DNA from: VRUE01 sp963844395
Lineage (GTDB): Bacteria; Actinomycetota; Thermoleophilia; Solirubrobacterales; 70-9
DNA length: 64,000 bases
NCBI GenBank assembly: GCA_963844395.1
Contig: CAWJNX010000002.1
Coordinates: 434,001 to 498,000 of the forward strand
Direction of reading: 5' to 3'
Shown here piece after piece: positions 26,561 to 35,361 of this stretch. A program made the translations under genes and the position numbers. A model generated the notes under the pieces. It was given only the letters and a program-made list of their open reading frames with translations, had not been told where the DNA came from and did not search any database. How positions within the stretch are numbered: the stretch's first letter is position 1; every line of letters starts with the position of its first letter.

Positions 26561-26949
26561 TATGCGAAATCTCCGACCGCGATCGTGTTGCCGTCGGGGT
26601 CTTTGAACCAGGCTACGTCGCCCTGCTCGGAGTGGAGAATCCCCTTCTCGTTGGTTTTCAACGGCTCGTCGTATTGCTCGAACTCGATCCCTTTGGAGCT
26701 GAGCTCGTTGACGAGCTGCTCGAGCCCGGAGACTTCCCAGGTCGCCACCGTCGCGGTCGCCTTGCCGGCGTGCTCGGAGGCGTAGACGATCAGTTCCGAA
26801 CCCTCGCCGCAGCCATAGACCACGACCTGGGCGTCCTCGTCGCCACTCGTCGCCGAGAGGCCTAGCTTGCCCTCGTAGAACTCCTTGGCCCGCTGCAAGT
26901 CGCTGACTGCCACGGTCGCCGTCACCTTGCTGTTGCTCAATGCGCTCAT
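26560..26949 (-). CDS. VOC-superfamily (glyoxalase-like) protein
   Basis: 129 aa from the ATG at 26949, which follows AGGAGG; the open frame extends to 27222 but lacks similarity there. The paired beta-alpha-beta-beta-beta units show in 'VTATVAVSDLQRAKEFYEGK' and 'WFKDPDGNTIAVGDF', with an acidic residue near the end as in metal-binding members. Small VOC proteins act as lyases, dioxygenases or resistance binders; the substrate is unknown. It is co-transcribed with the DHFR-like gene. Confidence 0.82.
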   Translation of the reverse strand: MSALSNSKVTATVAVSDLQRAKEFYEGKLGLSATSGDEDAQVVVYGCGEGSELIVYASEHAGKATATVATWEVSGLEQLVNELSSKGIEFEQYDEPLKTNEKGILHSEQGDVAWFKDPDGNTIAVGDFA

Positions 26950-27007
26950 CACGGTCCTCCTCCTTCGCTGGTTTACGTAGGACTGTCTCGCGAAACGCCG
27001 CTCGCCG

Positions 27008-27370
27008 CTACCCCTTCGGCTGCCAGAAGGCGATCTCGCCGCCGGCCGGCGCTGAGACGACGCTACGCCAACCGGTCGGGCCCTCGCGCGGCGCCAGCAG
27101 CACGCGGGCTCCGAGCTCGCGCGCCAGCTCGGTCGCGGCCCCGATCTCGGGCACCTCGACGTAGGGGAGCCACAGCGGCCGCAGCGTCTCGCACTCGACG
27201 ATGCCGCCGCCGAAGCTGTCACCCAGTTCCAGCGCCAAGTAGGACCGCCCGCCCGCCTCGAACCGCTGCGAGCGCCAGCCGCAGAGCCCGGCGTAGAAGG
27301 CGCGGGCGGATGACTGATCGCCGGTGTGCAGCTCGAGGTGGACGACGGGATTGGAAGGGGCTTTCGGCAT
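27008..27370 (-). CDS. VOC-family protein
   Basis: 120 aa. 'PVVHLELHTGDQSSARAFYA' then 'LCGWRSQRF' is the typical start of the actinobacterial VOC group similar to Streptomyces hydroxylase CFP30B-like proteins, and 'VSAPAGGEIAFWQPKG' is the usual end. It has the same orientation as the VOC-DHFR pair, 58 bp upstream of it, so possibly in one operon. Substrate unknown. Confidence 0.8.
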   Translation of the reverse strand: MPKAPSNPVVHLELHTGDQSSARAFYAGLCGWRSQRFEAGGRSYLALELGDSFGGGIVECETLRPLWLPYVEVPEIGAATELARELGARVLLAPREGPTGWRSVVSAPAGGEIAFWQPKG

Positions 27371-27417
27371 CTCTGTCCATATAGACCGCCGCGGCGCCCG
27401 AAACTAATCGCAGGAGG

Positions 27418-27471
27418 GGGACGTGCCGGTGGTTAGCGGTCCCTATGGGTACTTAACTCCCGGCACGTCCC
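27418..27471. repeat. Intergenic palindrome flanked by short direct repeats
   Basis: GGGACGTGCCGG (27418-27429) is the exact reverse complement of 27460-27471; GTTA/TAAC pairs continue inside. TAATCGC occurs on both sides (27405-27411 and 27476-27482), like a target-site duplication. It lies between the VOC gene and the sigma-factor gene and may be an extragenic relative of the elements in dnaE2. Confidence 0.7.
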
Positions 27472-27524
27472 GAATTAATCGCTTGGCAACGAATCGCCGC
27501 GCGCTCCTGTCTACCCTGAGGACA

Positions 27525-28644
27525 ATGGGTTCTGATGCAACGGGCGTCTCAGCCGCCGAGCAGGAGCTGCTCACTGCGGCGCAGCGGGGCGACGAGGACG
27601 CCTTCCGGCGGCTGGTCGAGTCCCACCGCGGCGAGCTTCATGCCCACTGCTACCGGATGCTGGGCTCGGTCCACGACGCCGAGGACGCCCTGCAGGAGGC
27701 GCTGCTGCGCGCCTGGCGTGGGCTGGAGAGGTTCGCGGGCCGCAGCTCGCTGCGCTCCTGGCTCTACCGGATCGCGACCAACACCTGCCTCGACGCGATC
27801 GCGCGCCGCCCCAAGCGGGTGCTGCCGGTCGACTACGGTCCGCCCGCCGATCCCCACGCCGGCACCGGCGAACCGCTGGTCGAGTTCGACCTGGGTCGAG
27901 CCCTACCCCGACGAGGCGATCGGGATCGAAGACGGCTACGCAGCGCCGGAGGCGCGCTACGAGCAGCGCGAGAGTGTCGAGCTGGCCTTCGTCGCCGCCC
28001 TCCAGCACCTGCCCGCCAACCAGCGCGCGGCGCTGGTCTTGCGCGAGGTGCTCGGCTTCTCGGCCAAAGAGGCGGCCGCGATGCTCGACACCAGCACGGC
28101 ATCGATCAACAGCGCCCTGCAGCGCGCCCGCGCCGCCGTCGAGGAGCGCACCCCGGAGCAGAGCCAGCAGGCGGCGCTGCGCTCGCTCGGCGACGACGGC
28201 GTGCGCGAGGTCGTCGAGAGCTACGTCGACGCCTGGGAAAGCGGTGATGTCGAGGCGGTCGTCGCGATGCTGACCGAGGACGCGGCCTTCACGATGCCGC
28301 CGATGGGGACCTGGTTCCGCGGCCACGAGGAGATCGCCATCTTCCTCGCCAAACAGCCAATGTCAGGGCTGTGGCGTTGGCGCACGGTCCGTACTCGCGC
28401 CAACGGGCAGGAGGCACTCGCCTTCTATACCTGGAACCCCGAGCGCCAGGTCTTCGAGCGCTTCGCGCTCAACGTGCTGACCTTGCGCGGCAACAAGATC
28501 TCCGGCGTCGACGCCTTCCTGACCCGCTCGACCGAGGACCCCGACCGCGAGGTCCTCGCTAGGCTGCCGGAGCAGGCGTTCGACCCCGGTCGCCTCGCCG
28601 CAGCATTCGAGAACTTCGGCCTGCCCGAGGAGCTCCCCGAATAA
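27525..28644 (+). pseudogene. ECF sigma factor with SnoaL-like C-terminus, interrupted by a frameshift
   Basis: The ATG at 27525 opens a sigma-70 region 2 ('RLVESHRGELHAHCYRMLGS', 'DAEDALQEALLRAWRGLERF'). At about 27885 one extra T shifts the frame; after it the second frame continues with 'WVEPYPDEAIGIEDGY', region 4 ('LPANQRAALVLREVLGFSAK') and an NTF2/SnoaL-like domain ('VESYVDAWESGDVEAVVAML'). Removing one base of the TT at 27885-27886 restores one protein of about 372 aa like the SigG/SigX5-type actinobacterial ECF group. Either a sequencing error or a real mutation that removes region 4. No anti-sigma gene is adjacent. Confidence 0.8.
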
Positions 28645-28650
28645 CCTGAG

Positions 28651-28670
28651 CCGGAACCGATGAGTTCCGG
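28651..28670. promoter_or_regulatory. Inverted repeat before the MFS exporter gene
   Basis: CCGGAAC-CGATGA-GTTCCGG lies just after the sigma-factor stop and 70 bp before the exporter start. It could be a weak terminator or an operator site; the sequence does not decide. Confidence 0.4.
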
Positions 28671-28739
28671 GCGCCGATCCAGTCTCTCTGGTTGACGGCA
28701 CGATTTCCCACCCCCGACCTCGACCCGGAAGGACCCTTC

Positions 28740-30230
28740 ATGGACACCCAGCCCGACATCAACGACCGCCAACGCTGGCTCGCGCTTTACGTGCTCTGCG
28801 CCGGCGTGCTGATGATCGTCCTCGACATCACGATCGTCAACGTCGCGCTGCCCTCGATCCAGGACGACCTCGGCTTCTCGCAGAGCAACCTCGCCTGGGT
28901 GATCAACGGCTACCTGATCCCCTTCGGCGGCCTGCTGCTGCTCGCCGGCCGGCTCGGCGACCTGATCGGCCAGCGCCGCATCTTCCTCACCGGCATGGCG
29001 ATCTTCGTCTCCGCCTCGCTGCTCTGCGCCCTCTCGCAGAGCCAGGAGATGCTGATCGGGGCCCGCTTCGTGCAGGGCATCGGCGGCGCGCTGACCTCGG
29101 CCGTGGTCCTGGGAATGATCGTGACGATGTTCCCCAAGCCGGGGGAGCAGGCGAAAGCGATCGGCGTCTACGGCTTCGTCGCCTCCGCCGGCGGCTCGAT
29201 CGGGCTGCTCGCCGGCGGCGTCCTCACCGAGGCGATCAACTGGCACTGGATCTTCTTCATCAACTTGCCGGTCGGCCTCGTCACTGCCTTCCTGACGATG
29301 CGGCTGGTCGACGCCCATGAGGGGATCGGCTTCGGCGAGGGAGCGGACATCCCCGGCGCCGTGCTGATCACCGCCTCGCTGATGCTAGGCACCTACACGA
29401 TCCTCGAGGTCCCCGAGATCGGCTGGGGCGCGACCCAGACGCTCGCGCTCGGCGCCGTCTCGCTCGCCCTCGGCGCGGTGTTTGTCTGGCGCCAGGCACG
29501 GATCGCCAATCCGCTGATGCCGCTGCGCCTGTTCCGCTCGCGCAACGTCTCCGGCGCCAATGCGGCGCAGGCGCTGCTAGTCGCCGGGATGTTCTCGATG
29601 TTCTTCCTCGGCGCCCTCTACATGCAGCGGATCCTCGGCTACGAACCGCTCGAGGTCGGGCTCGCCTTCCTGCCGGCGACGATCGTCATGGGCACGCTCT
29701 CGCTCGGCTTCTCCGAAAAGCTGATCATGCGCTTCGGCCCGCGGCAGACGCTGATGCCGGGCCTGGTCATGATCGGCGTCGGGCTGCTGCTCTTCGCGCG
29801 GACGCCGGTCGACGGCAGCTACGTGGCCGACATCCTGCCGCCGATGCTGATCATCGGCATCGGCATCGGCACCTCGTTCCCCTCGCTGATGACGCTGGCG
29901 ATGTCGGGCGCGACGCCGCAGGACGCCGGCCTCGCCTCCGGGGTCGTCAACACGTCCGCCCAGGTCGGCGGCGCGATCGGCCTTGCGGTACTGGCGACCC
30001 TGGCCAGCGAGCGCACCGACGGCCTGCGCGACGCCGGTTCCGCTTTCGACGCGGCGCTCAACTCGGGCTTCCACCTGGCCTACCTTGTCGGTGCGGCTCT
30101 GGTCGCCGGCGCCCTGGCGATCGCCGTCTTCGTGATGAAGTCGGTGCCAGCGCCGTCGCATGCGCCGGAAGGCGCCACCGACGCCGAGGCCGAGCAGGGC
30201 GCGGCGGAGCCGGCATACGAAGCAGGCTGA
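28740..30230 (+). CDS. MFS drug exporter, DHA2 (EmrB/QacA) type
   Basis: 496 aa from the ATG at 28740, which follows GGAAGGA; the earlier open frame lacks a membrane start. About 14 membrane helices are expected. Family motifs: 'LDITIVNVALPSIQDDLGFS' in TM1, 'LLLLAGRLGDLIGQRRIFL' (motif A region), and 'GASAGGSIGLLAGGVL'-type motif C near residues 160-180. It should export toxic compounds using the proton gradient. No dedicated TetR/MarR gene is adjacent; the palindrome at 28651 is the only candidate control site. Confidence 0.88.
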   Translation: MDTQPDINDRQRWLALYVLCAGVLMIVLDITIVNVALPSIQDDLGFSQSNLAWVINGYLIPFGGLLLLAGRLGDLIGQRRIFLTGMAIFVSASLLCALSQSQEMLIGARFVQGIGGALTSAVVLGMIVTMFPKPGEQAKAIGVYGFVASAGGSIGLLAGGVLTEAINWHWIFFINLPVGLVTAFLTMRLVDAHEGIGFGEGADIPGAVLITASLMLGTYTILEVPEIGWGATQTLALGAVSLALGAVFVWRQARIANPLMPLRLFRSRNVSGANAAQALLVAGMFSMFFLGALYMQRILGYEPLEVGLAFLPATIVMGTLSLGFSEKLIMRFGPRQTLMPGLVMIGVGLLLFARTPVDGSYVADILPPMLIIGIGIGTSFPSLMTLAMSGATPQDAGLASGVVNTSAQVGGAIGLAVLATLASERTDGLRDAGSAFDAALNSGFHLAYLVGAALVAGALAIAVFVMKSVPAPSHAPEGATDAEAEQGAAEPAYEAG

Positions 30231-30313
30231 GAAAAGCTGCCTATGGTCCGCAAACCGGTCTATACCACCGGAAATCGGCCGGCCGGTTGCGATCGAACGC
30301 AAAGGAGAGAGAG

Positions 30314-30685
30314 ATGGGACAGCCAGTTGTTCACTTCGAGGTCATCGGTAAGGACGCCGAGAAGCTGCATAGCTACTACGCCGATCTGTTCGGCTGGAAG
30401 ATCGACGCCGACAACCCGATGAAGTACGGGATCGTGTCGCGCGACGAGAACCTTTCCGCCGAAGGGACCGGGATCGGCGGTGGCGTCGGCGGCGGCCCGG
30501 GCGGCTATGAGGGACACGTCACCTTCTACGTCGCGGTGCCGGATGTCGAGGAGGCGCTGGCCAAGGCCGAAAGCCTCGGCGGCACCCGGGTGATGGGCCC
30601 CGAGAAGATCATGGACCAGGTCGAGCTGGGTCAGTTCAAAGACCCCGAGGGACACCTGATCGGCGTCGTCAGGGACCAGTCCTAG
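30314..30685 (+). CDS. VOC-family protein
   Basis: 123 aa from the ATG at 30314 preceded by AAAGGAGAG. 'VVHFEVIGKDAEKLHSYYAD' with 'LFGWKIDADNP' at the start and 'QFKDPEGHLIGVV' at the end are diagnostic of the glyoxalase/bleomycin-resistance fold; a glycine-rich loop (GGGVGGGPGGYEG) sits in the middle. It is a third VOC protein within 4 kb, the other two being on the opposite strand. Substrate unknown. Confidence 0.83.
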   Translation: MGQPVVHFEVIGKDAEKLHSYYADLFGWKIDADNPMKYGIVSRDENLSAEGTGIGGGVGGGPGGYEGHVTFYVAVPDVEEALAKAESLGGTRVMGPEKIMDQVELGQFKDPEGHLIGVVRDQS

Positions 30686-30745
30686 CGCAATCCCTTGGCC
30701 GAACGCCCAGGGTTATTCGCATCGAAAACGGGTAAAGCGCGGCGT

Positions 30746-31615
30746 ATGAGTGAGTGCGCCGCGCTCCGCTCCCACCAGTCGTCGCGAGTGACGATCTTGG
30801 TCGTCACGCTCTTGGCTGCTTTCGCCGCTTTCGTCGGGGTCGCCCGCGCCGCAACCTACGTCTCACTCGGCGACTCCTACGTCGCGGGGCCGCTGATCCC
30901 GAACCCGCTGCCGCCCTACGGCTGCCTCAAGTCCGACCACAACTACCCGCACCTGGCGGCGCCGGCGATCGGCCTGCCGCTGCTCGACCCAAGCTGCAGC
31001 GGCGCCAAGACCGACGACATGACCAATCCGCAAGCGATCGACTTCGACGGTCCCAACCCGCCTCAGTTCAATGCCCTGGACGCCGGCACCGCGATCGTCT
31101 CGGTGACGATCGGCGGCAACGACATCGGTTTCTCGGAGATCCTGCAGAGCTGCGTCACCGTCAACCCGTTCAGCGCGCCGTGCAAACGCAAATACAACTC
31201 CGGCGGGCAGGACGTGCTCGCCGAACGGATCACCGCCACGGCGCCGAAGGTGGCGGCCGTGCTGGAAGGGATCGACGCCCGGGCGCCGGCGGCGAGCGTC
31301 TACGTCGTCAACTACGCGGCGATCCTGCCCGAGACGGGCTACGGATGCTGGCCGCAGATGCCGCTCGGCTTCGCCGACGTGCCCTACCTGCGCGCCAAGC
31401 AGAAGCAGCTCAACGCGATGCTCGCCACCCAGGCCGCCGCCCACGGCGACACGCTGGTCGACTGGTACGCGGCCAGCATCGGTCACGACGCCTGCAAGAG
31501 CCCGCTGGTGCGTTGGGTCGAGCCGCTCGTGCCGGTCAACCCGGCGGCGCCTGTCCATCCCAACCGGAGGGGAATGCGGGGAGCGGCCAACGCCCTGGTC
31601 GCGGCGATCGGCTAG
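30746..31615 (+). CDS. Secreted SGNH/GDSL hydrolase (lipase/esterase type)
   Basis: 289 aa from the ATG at 30746. A signal peptide (core TILVVTLLAAFAAFVGVA, cleavage at ARAAT) is followed by block I 'VSLGDSYVAGP' with the nucleophile Ser, block III 'VTIGGNDIGFSE', and the C-terminal 'HPNRRGM' with the catalytic His. Paired Cys residues fit the disulfide-rich actinobacterial secreted lipases. It should hydrolyse ester bonds of lipids or acylated polymers outside the cell. Confidence 0.88.
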   Translation: MSECAALRSHQSSRVTILVVTLLAAFAAFVGVARAATYVSLGDSYVAGPLIPNPLPPYGCLKSDHNYPHLAAPAIGLPLLDPSCSGAKTDDMTNPQAIDFDGPNPPQFNALDAGTAIVSVTIGGNDIGFSEILQSCVTVNPFSAPCKRKYNSGGQDVLAERITATAPKVAAVLEGIDARAPAASVYVVNYAAILPETGYGCWPQMPLGFADVPYLRAKQKQLNAMLATQAAAHGDTLVDWYAASIGHDACKSPLVRWVEPLVPVNPAAPVHPNRRGMRGAANALVAAIG

Positions 31616-31693
31616 CGACCTGGAAAGGGAGCGGGCGGGCTAGTCGCGGCGCTGTCACGGGGTTCGCCTGCGACGTCCGGCTCCCAGAGTGCG

Positions 31694-31712
31694 CCCCGGT
31701 CGCGGACCGGGG
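31694..31712 (+). terminator. Hairpin downstream of the SGNH hydrolase
   Basis: Perfect 8-bp GC stem with a GCG loop about 80 bp after the stop codon; a plausible intrinsic terminator without a clear U-tract. Confidence 0.45.
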
Positions 31713-32049
31713 AGGGCGGGTGCTCCCACGGCCGCCACAAATTAGGCCTCCCCCCGGACGACCCCTCCGCATAACGAAAAACGCGACCGGTGATGACGCT
31801 CGTTTGCCCGCCGCGCGTAGCCTTCGCGCTTAGAAGCTCGTCACGCCACCTTCGAGAGCATTACCCGCTGGGCTTCTGCGGTTCCGCTCTCTGCCAGTCG
31901 CAAGACGAACTTAGCGCCTCACCCTGGCGCGCGCCAGGGGTCGCGAAGCGGGGTTTTCGCAAAGTGCGAGTTAAAGCGAGCGGGAAGAGCGGCGTGCGCG
32001 GTCGGAGCGGTCGAGCTCCCTGGTCGCTCGGTCGAACGGTCCGCGATTG

Positions 32050-32065
32050 GGCCGGTCGACCGGCC
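32050..32065 (-). terminator. Palindrome at the 3' end of the BacA-like gene
   Basis: GGCCGGTCGACCGGCC is self-complementary and begins five bases after the stop of the minus-strand gene at 32071. Candidate terminator. Confidence 0.4.
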
Positions 32066-32070
32066 GGTGG

Positions 32071-32682
32071 TCAGGCCGGTTGCGGCGCGCGAAAGAGCTC
32101 CGCCGACGGGATGCCGATCACGTCTCCCTGGAAGCGCTTCTCCTTGCCGTAGACAACCCAGGTGGTGTCGATTTCGCCGATATCGAGGTCGAGCCGCAGC
32201 TCGTTCGCGTGCTCCTCGACGTGCTCCATGTGGGTGAGACCGGAGTCGTAGTCGCCGCGCAGCAGGCCTTCGGCGACGAGCGGCTTCGAGGCGACGTCGA
32301 CGATCTCCTCCCACTGGGAGAGGTCGACGTAGCCCTTAGTGGCCGGAACGATTCCCAGCGAGCGCGGTTTCTCGACCTCCCGCCTGGTCAACAGAACGAG
32401 GTGCTTGGTCGGGTAGATGAAGGTGTCAACGACCCAGACCTCGGTCCAGTACTTCTCGGTGATCTCGTGCACCTTCGGATGGGCGCTGCACTGGACGAGG
32501 AAGGCGCCCGCCGTCTCGCGCAGCATCTCGAGGCCGACGAAGAAGTCGGTGATGAACTCGATCCCGTAGTCCTCGACCCCTTGGAAGGCCATGTATTCGC
32601 GGACCGCCCGCTCGTGGCAGGTTCCCTCCGGCCCGAGCGTGATCAGGGTCGGCCCTTGGGTGCGTCCCTCGCCAGCCTCCAT
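32071..32682 (-). CDS. Prephenate decarboxylase/dehydratase-like protein (BacA type)
   Basis: 203 aa. 'LITLGPEGTCHERAVREYMA' resembles the N-terminal loop of prephenate dehydratases, and the length with the absence of an ACT domain fits the BacA/AerD prephenate decarboxylase group, which removes CO2 from prephenate without aromatising it, in antibiotic routes such as bacilysin. 'VPATKGYVDLSQWEEIVDVA' and 'GLLRGDYDSGLTHMEHVEEH' correspond to the second lobe. No partner gene of a bacilysin-like route is nearby, so the product cannot be named. It could instead bind another chorismate-derived acid. Confidence 0.6.
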   Translation of the reverse strand: MEAGEGRTQGPTLITLGPEGTCHERAVREYMAFQGVEDYGIEFITDFFVGLEMLRETAGAFLVQCSAHPKVHEITEKYWTEVWVVDTFIYPTKHLVLLTRREVEKPRSLGIVPATKGYVDLSQWEEIVDVASKPLVAEGLLRGDYDSGLTHMEHVEEHANELRLDLDIGEIDTTWVVYGKEKRFQGDVIGIPSAELFRAPQPA

Positions 32683-32722
32683 GCCAAAAGGCTATCGAGT
32701 AAACAAAGCCAATCAACTAGAA

Positions 32723-32806
32723 CCGCGCGGGGACCGTGTCGGTCAACCGACTGCCCCGCGCGGCCTGGCGACTTTCCGGCCCTATATGAGGGGTAAGTCG
32801 CCAGGC
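32723..32806. repeat. Two adjacent intergenic palindromes
   Basis: First: CCGCGCGGGG (32723-32732) with CCCCGCGCGG (32754-32763). Second: GCCTGGCGACTT (32763-32774) with AAGTCGCCAGGC (32795-32806). Both are perfect; they share a base and lie in the divergent gap between the BacA-like and queuosine-salvage genes. A promoter must lie among or beside them. They resemble the elements found in dnaE2 in form but not in sequence. Confidence 0.75.
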
Positions 32807-32839
32807 AACTCGCTGCCCAGGAATGGGAGGCTTCTCGCA

Positions 32840-33781
32840 ATGCCCGAAGAGCCGACGAACGTCTGCGATGGCGTTCGCATCGCCTGCGCCCGGGTGGCCG
32901 GGCGCTCCCGCTCGGTCTGCGTCGAGGAGGACGAGATCGCGGCCTACGCCGAGACGCTCCCCGCCTCGCTCGATCCCCCGCAGCCGGATCCGGCGACGGA
33001 GATCGTCGAAGGGGATCCCGAGCTGCGGGCCGCCTTCGTCATCTGTCTCGACGCGATCAACTTCGGCTCTGGCTGGTGGCCGACGATCCGCAAGCGACCT
33101 GGCCACAGCGGCTACTTCACGATCGCCGCGGGGGTCACCGAGCGCTTTCGTCGCGACGGCGCCTGGTCCGCCGCAGAGCTGAGCGAGATCGACACCGCGG
33201 ATATCGCAGCGGTCGTCGGCCAGGACCCGGACCATCCACTGATGGCCGATTACGCCGCCTCGCTGCGTGACGTCGGCGAGCACGTCACGACGGATCACGG
33301 CGGCCGCTTCATGGGGGTGGTCGAGTCGGCCGGCGGGTCGGCGCTGGCCCTCGCCGATCTCCTCGCGGAGTGGCGGGCGTTCGCCGACACGTCAACCTAC
33401 GACGGCCAGCCGGTCCCCTTCTTCAAGCGCGCCCAACTGGTCCCGGCCGACCTCAACCGCATGGGCATCGCCGCGCTGCGTGGGGAGGAGCGTCTCACCG
33501 CCTTCGCTGACAACCTAGTTCCCCACGTCCTCCGGGTCGACGGCGTCCTGCGCCTCGATCCGGCTCTCGCAGAGGCGATCGACGCGGGCGAGCTGCTCAC
33601 CCACGGCTCGGCCAAGGAGGTCGAGCTGCGCGCCTGCGCCGTCCACGCGGTCGAGCTGCTCGCCGCGGCCACCGATCACCGTCTCTCACCGGCCGAGATC
33701 GACTACGTCCTCTGGACCCGCGGCCGGCAGCCCGCCTACAAGGCGATCCCGCGCCCACGCTCCCGCAACACCGCCTACTGA
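32840..33781 (+). CDS. Queuosine salvage protein (DUF2419, Qng1-like nucleosidase)
   Basis: 313 aa from the ATG at 32840, with GGGAGG nine bases upstream. Signature segments: 'CLDAINFGSGWWPTIRKRPG' and 'SGYFTIAAGVTERF', the mid-region 'FFKRAQLVPADLNRMG', and the C-terminal 'AEIDYVLWTRGRQPAYKAIP'. The family hydrolyses queuosine-5'-monophosphate to release queuine for tRNA modification. No tgt or queuine-uptake gene is in the window. The stop overlaps that of the convergent SDR gene by 7 bp. Confidence 0.87.
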   Translation: MPEEPTNVCDGVRIACARVAGRSRSVCVEEDEIAAYAETLPASLDPPQPDPATEIVEGDPELRAAFVICLDAINFGSGWWPTIRKRPGHSGYFTIAAGVTERFRRDGAWSAAELSEIDTADIAAVVGQDPDHPLMADYAASLRDVGEHVTTDHGGRFMGVVESAGGSALALADLLAEWRAFADTSTYDGQPVPFFKRAQLVPADLNRMGIAALRGEERLTAFADNLVPHVLRVDGVLRLDPALAEAIDAGELLTHGSAKEVELRACAVHAVELLAAATDHRLSPAEIDYVLWTRGRQPAYKAIPRPRSRNTAY

Positions 33782-34754
33782 GGCGCCGCACCACGTCGGG
33801 ACGCTCCGCCCGTAAGGCCGGCCAAGGCGCCGAGCGCGGCGCCTAGGAAGGCGCGCCGCAGCGTGGGGCGGTGGCGCCTCCGCCATGCTCCGTCCACAGC
33901 GTGGGGGCCGCGGCTCTCGAGCACGTTGCCGGCCGCTGGCACCACCGGTTGGTCCCCGAGCGTGCCACGGATGAAGGCCGGGTGGGCGATGCGGCGGTAG
34001 AGGCCGGGCGCCGACGCGTAGAGGACCTCGAGGCCGCGACCGGAGCGGCCGTAATTGACCTCGCGCTGCGGCGATTCGGCGCAGGCCTCGATCCCGCGCG
34101 CGATCTCCTCCGCCGGCAGGATCGGCGGGATCGGCCGCAGCAGGTGGCCGGTGTAGTTGGCGCCGTGCTCGAAGATCGGCGTGCGACCGCCTGCGGCACG
34201 ATCGTCGCCACGTTGATGTCGGGCTCGTCGGCCAGCTCGCTGTGGAGGCACTCGGAGAGGGCGCGGACGGCGTTCTTGCTGACCACGTACGGGGCGACCT
34301 GGGGGGAGGAGACGCGACCCCAGACCGAGGACATATTGATCAGCACCCCCGAGCCCTGGGCGCGGAAGCGGCGCAGCGCCGCGCGGGCGCCGTGGACCTG
34401 ACCCATCAGGTCGGTCTCGATCACCCGCCGGAAGACCTCGGAGGGAATCTCCTCAAAGCGCCCGTAGGCGATCACGCCAGCGTTGTTGACCCAGACGTCG
34501 ATGCGGCCGAACCGCTCCTCGGTCGCGGCGGCGAGCCGCTCGACCGCGGCCTCGTCGCCGACGTCGGTCGTCCGCTGCAGAACCTCCGCGCCGGCCGCCT
34601 CGCATTCGGCCGCGACGGCCGCCAGCGGTCCCTGTCCTCGTGCGCAGAGGGCCAGCGACGAGCCGCGCCGCGCCAGCCGCAGCGCCACCTCCCGTCCGAT
34701 CCCGCTAGACGCTCCAGTGACGACGACGACGGCCTCCTCCAGCGGCCGGGGCAT
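33775..34754 (-). pseudogene. Short-chain dehydrogenase (SDR), interrupted by a frameshift
   Basis: The N-terminal frame has the cofactor motif 'VVVTGASSGIGREVALRLAR', 'VWVNNAGVIAYG', catalytic Ser in 'LINMSSVWGRVSS' and Y-x-x-x-K in 'YVVSKNAVRA'. At about 34185-34190, after 'VATIVPQAV', one base appears to be missing; the natural continuation 'RTPIFEHGANYTGHLLRPIP' lies in another frame and runs to 33777. Restored length is about 325 aa with a C-terminal hydrophobic stretch, typical of the actinobacterial SDR group with a tail helix. Either real disruption or a sequencing error. Confidence 0.8.
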
Positions 34755-34764
34755 CGGCGGGGCC

Positions 34765-35289
34765 TCAGCCGAGGCCCTTCTCCTCGGCGGCTTTGTAGGC
34801 GATCTGCAGGAAGTCGGAGATCGTCAGCGCCGAGAAGACGGCGGCCAGGAAGCGGGTTAACCGCGGGGCGAAGAGGAGGCCGAGCGAGAAGCCCGCAACA
34901 ACCCACAGCCCAAGGCAGGACGGGCAGACCAGCAGCTCGCCGATCGCCTTGCGGGTGCCCGCGCCGCGCGAGCGCTCTTCCAGCTCGCCCGGCCCGCCGC
35001 TGCCTTCCAGCTCGGTGAAGGGTGCGCGCAGCGGGCTCGTCACCTTGTCCTTGGAGACGAGGCGGCTGAGCTTGTGGGAGGCGGCGCCGATCAGGACCAA
35101 GTCGGCCGCGCCGATCCGCTCCGGCAGCGATCGGCCGCTGCGCTTCGCCGCCACCAGCGCGGCCCCGAAGAGCGCGTTGAAGATCGCGATCATGAACAGG
35201 TAGGGGAGCAGCGGCGGGCGCTCGGACGGCTCGGCGTAGCCCTGGATCGCCTCGACCGGGCGATCCTCCTTGAGTGCATGGGCGTCCAC
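34765..35289 (-). CDS. DUF1360 membrane protein
   Basis: 174 aa from GTG at 35289. Hydrophobic segments at about 30-48 (LFMIAIFNALFGAALV) and 125-160 flank the conserved 'LVLIGAASHKLSRLVSKDKV' followed by 'TSPLRAPF', and a C-P-S-C-L-G-x-W motif, all typical of DUF1360. The family is common in Firmicutes spores and actinobacteria; function unknown. It shares its strand with the SDR gene ten bases downstream. Confidence 0.78.
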   Translation of the reverse strand: MDAHALKEDRPVEAIQGYAEPSERPPLLPYLFMIAIFNALFGAALVAAKRSGRSLPERIGAADLVLIGAASHKLSRLVSKDKVTSPLRAPFTELEGSGGPGELEERSRGAGTRKAIGELLVCPSCLGLWVVAGFSLGLLFAPRLTRFLAAVFSALTISDFLQIAYKAAEEKGLG

Positions 35290-35361
35290 CCCCAGCGCCT
35301 ACCCCCGGCGGCGAGCGGGGAAACGGTTCGGCCGCGCCGGGGCGCGGGTAGCAACCGTCGT

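Larger units (their letters stand above)
31616..32070. other. 455-bp gap between converging genes, hairpin-rich
   Basis: No supported coding sequence. It holds the perfect hairpin CCCCGGTC-GCG-GACCGGGG at 31694-31712, a stretch with repeated CGGTCG words (about 32000-32045), and the perfect 16-bp palindrome GGCCGGTCGACCGGCC at 32050-32065 six bases beyond the stop of the minus-strand gene. The two hairpins can act as terminators for the converging genes. Confidence 0.6.
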
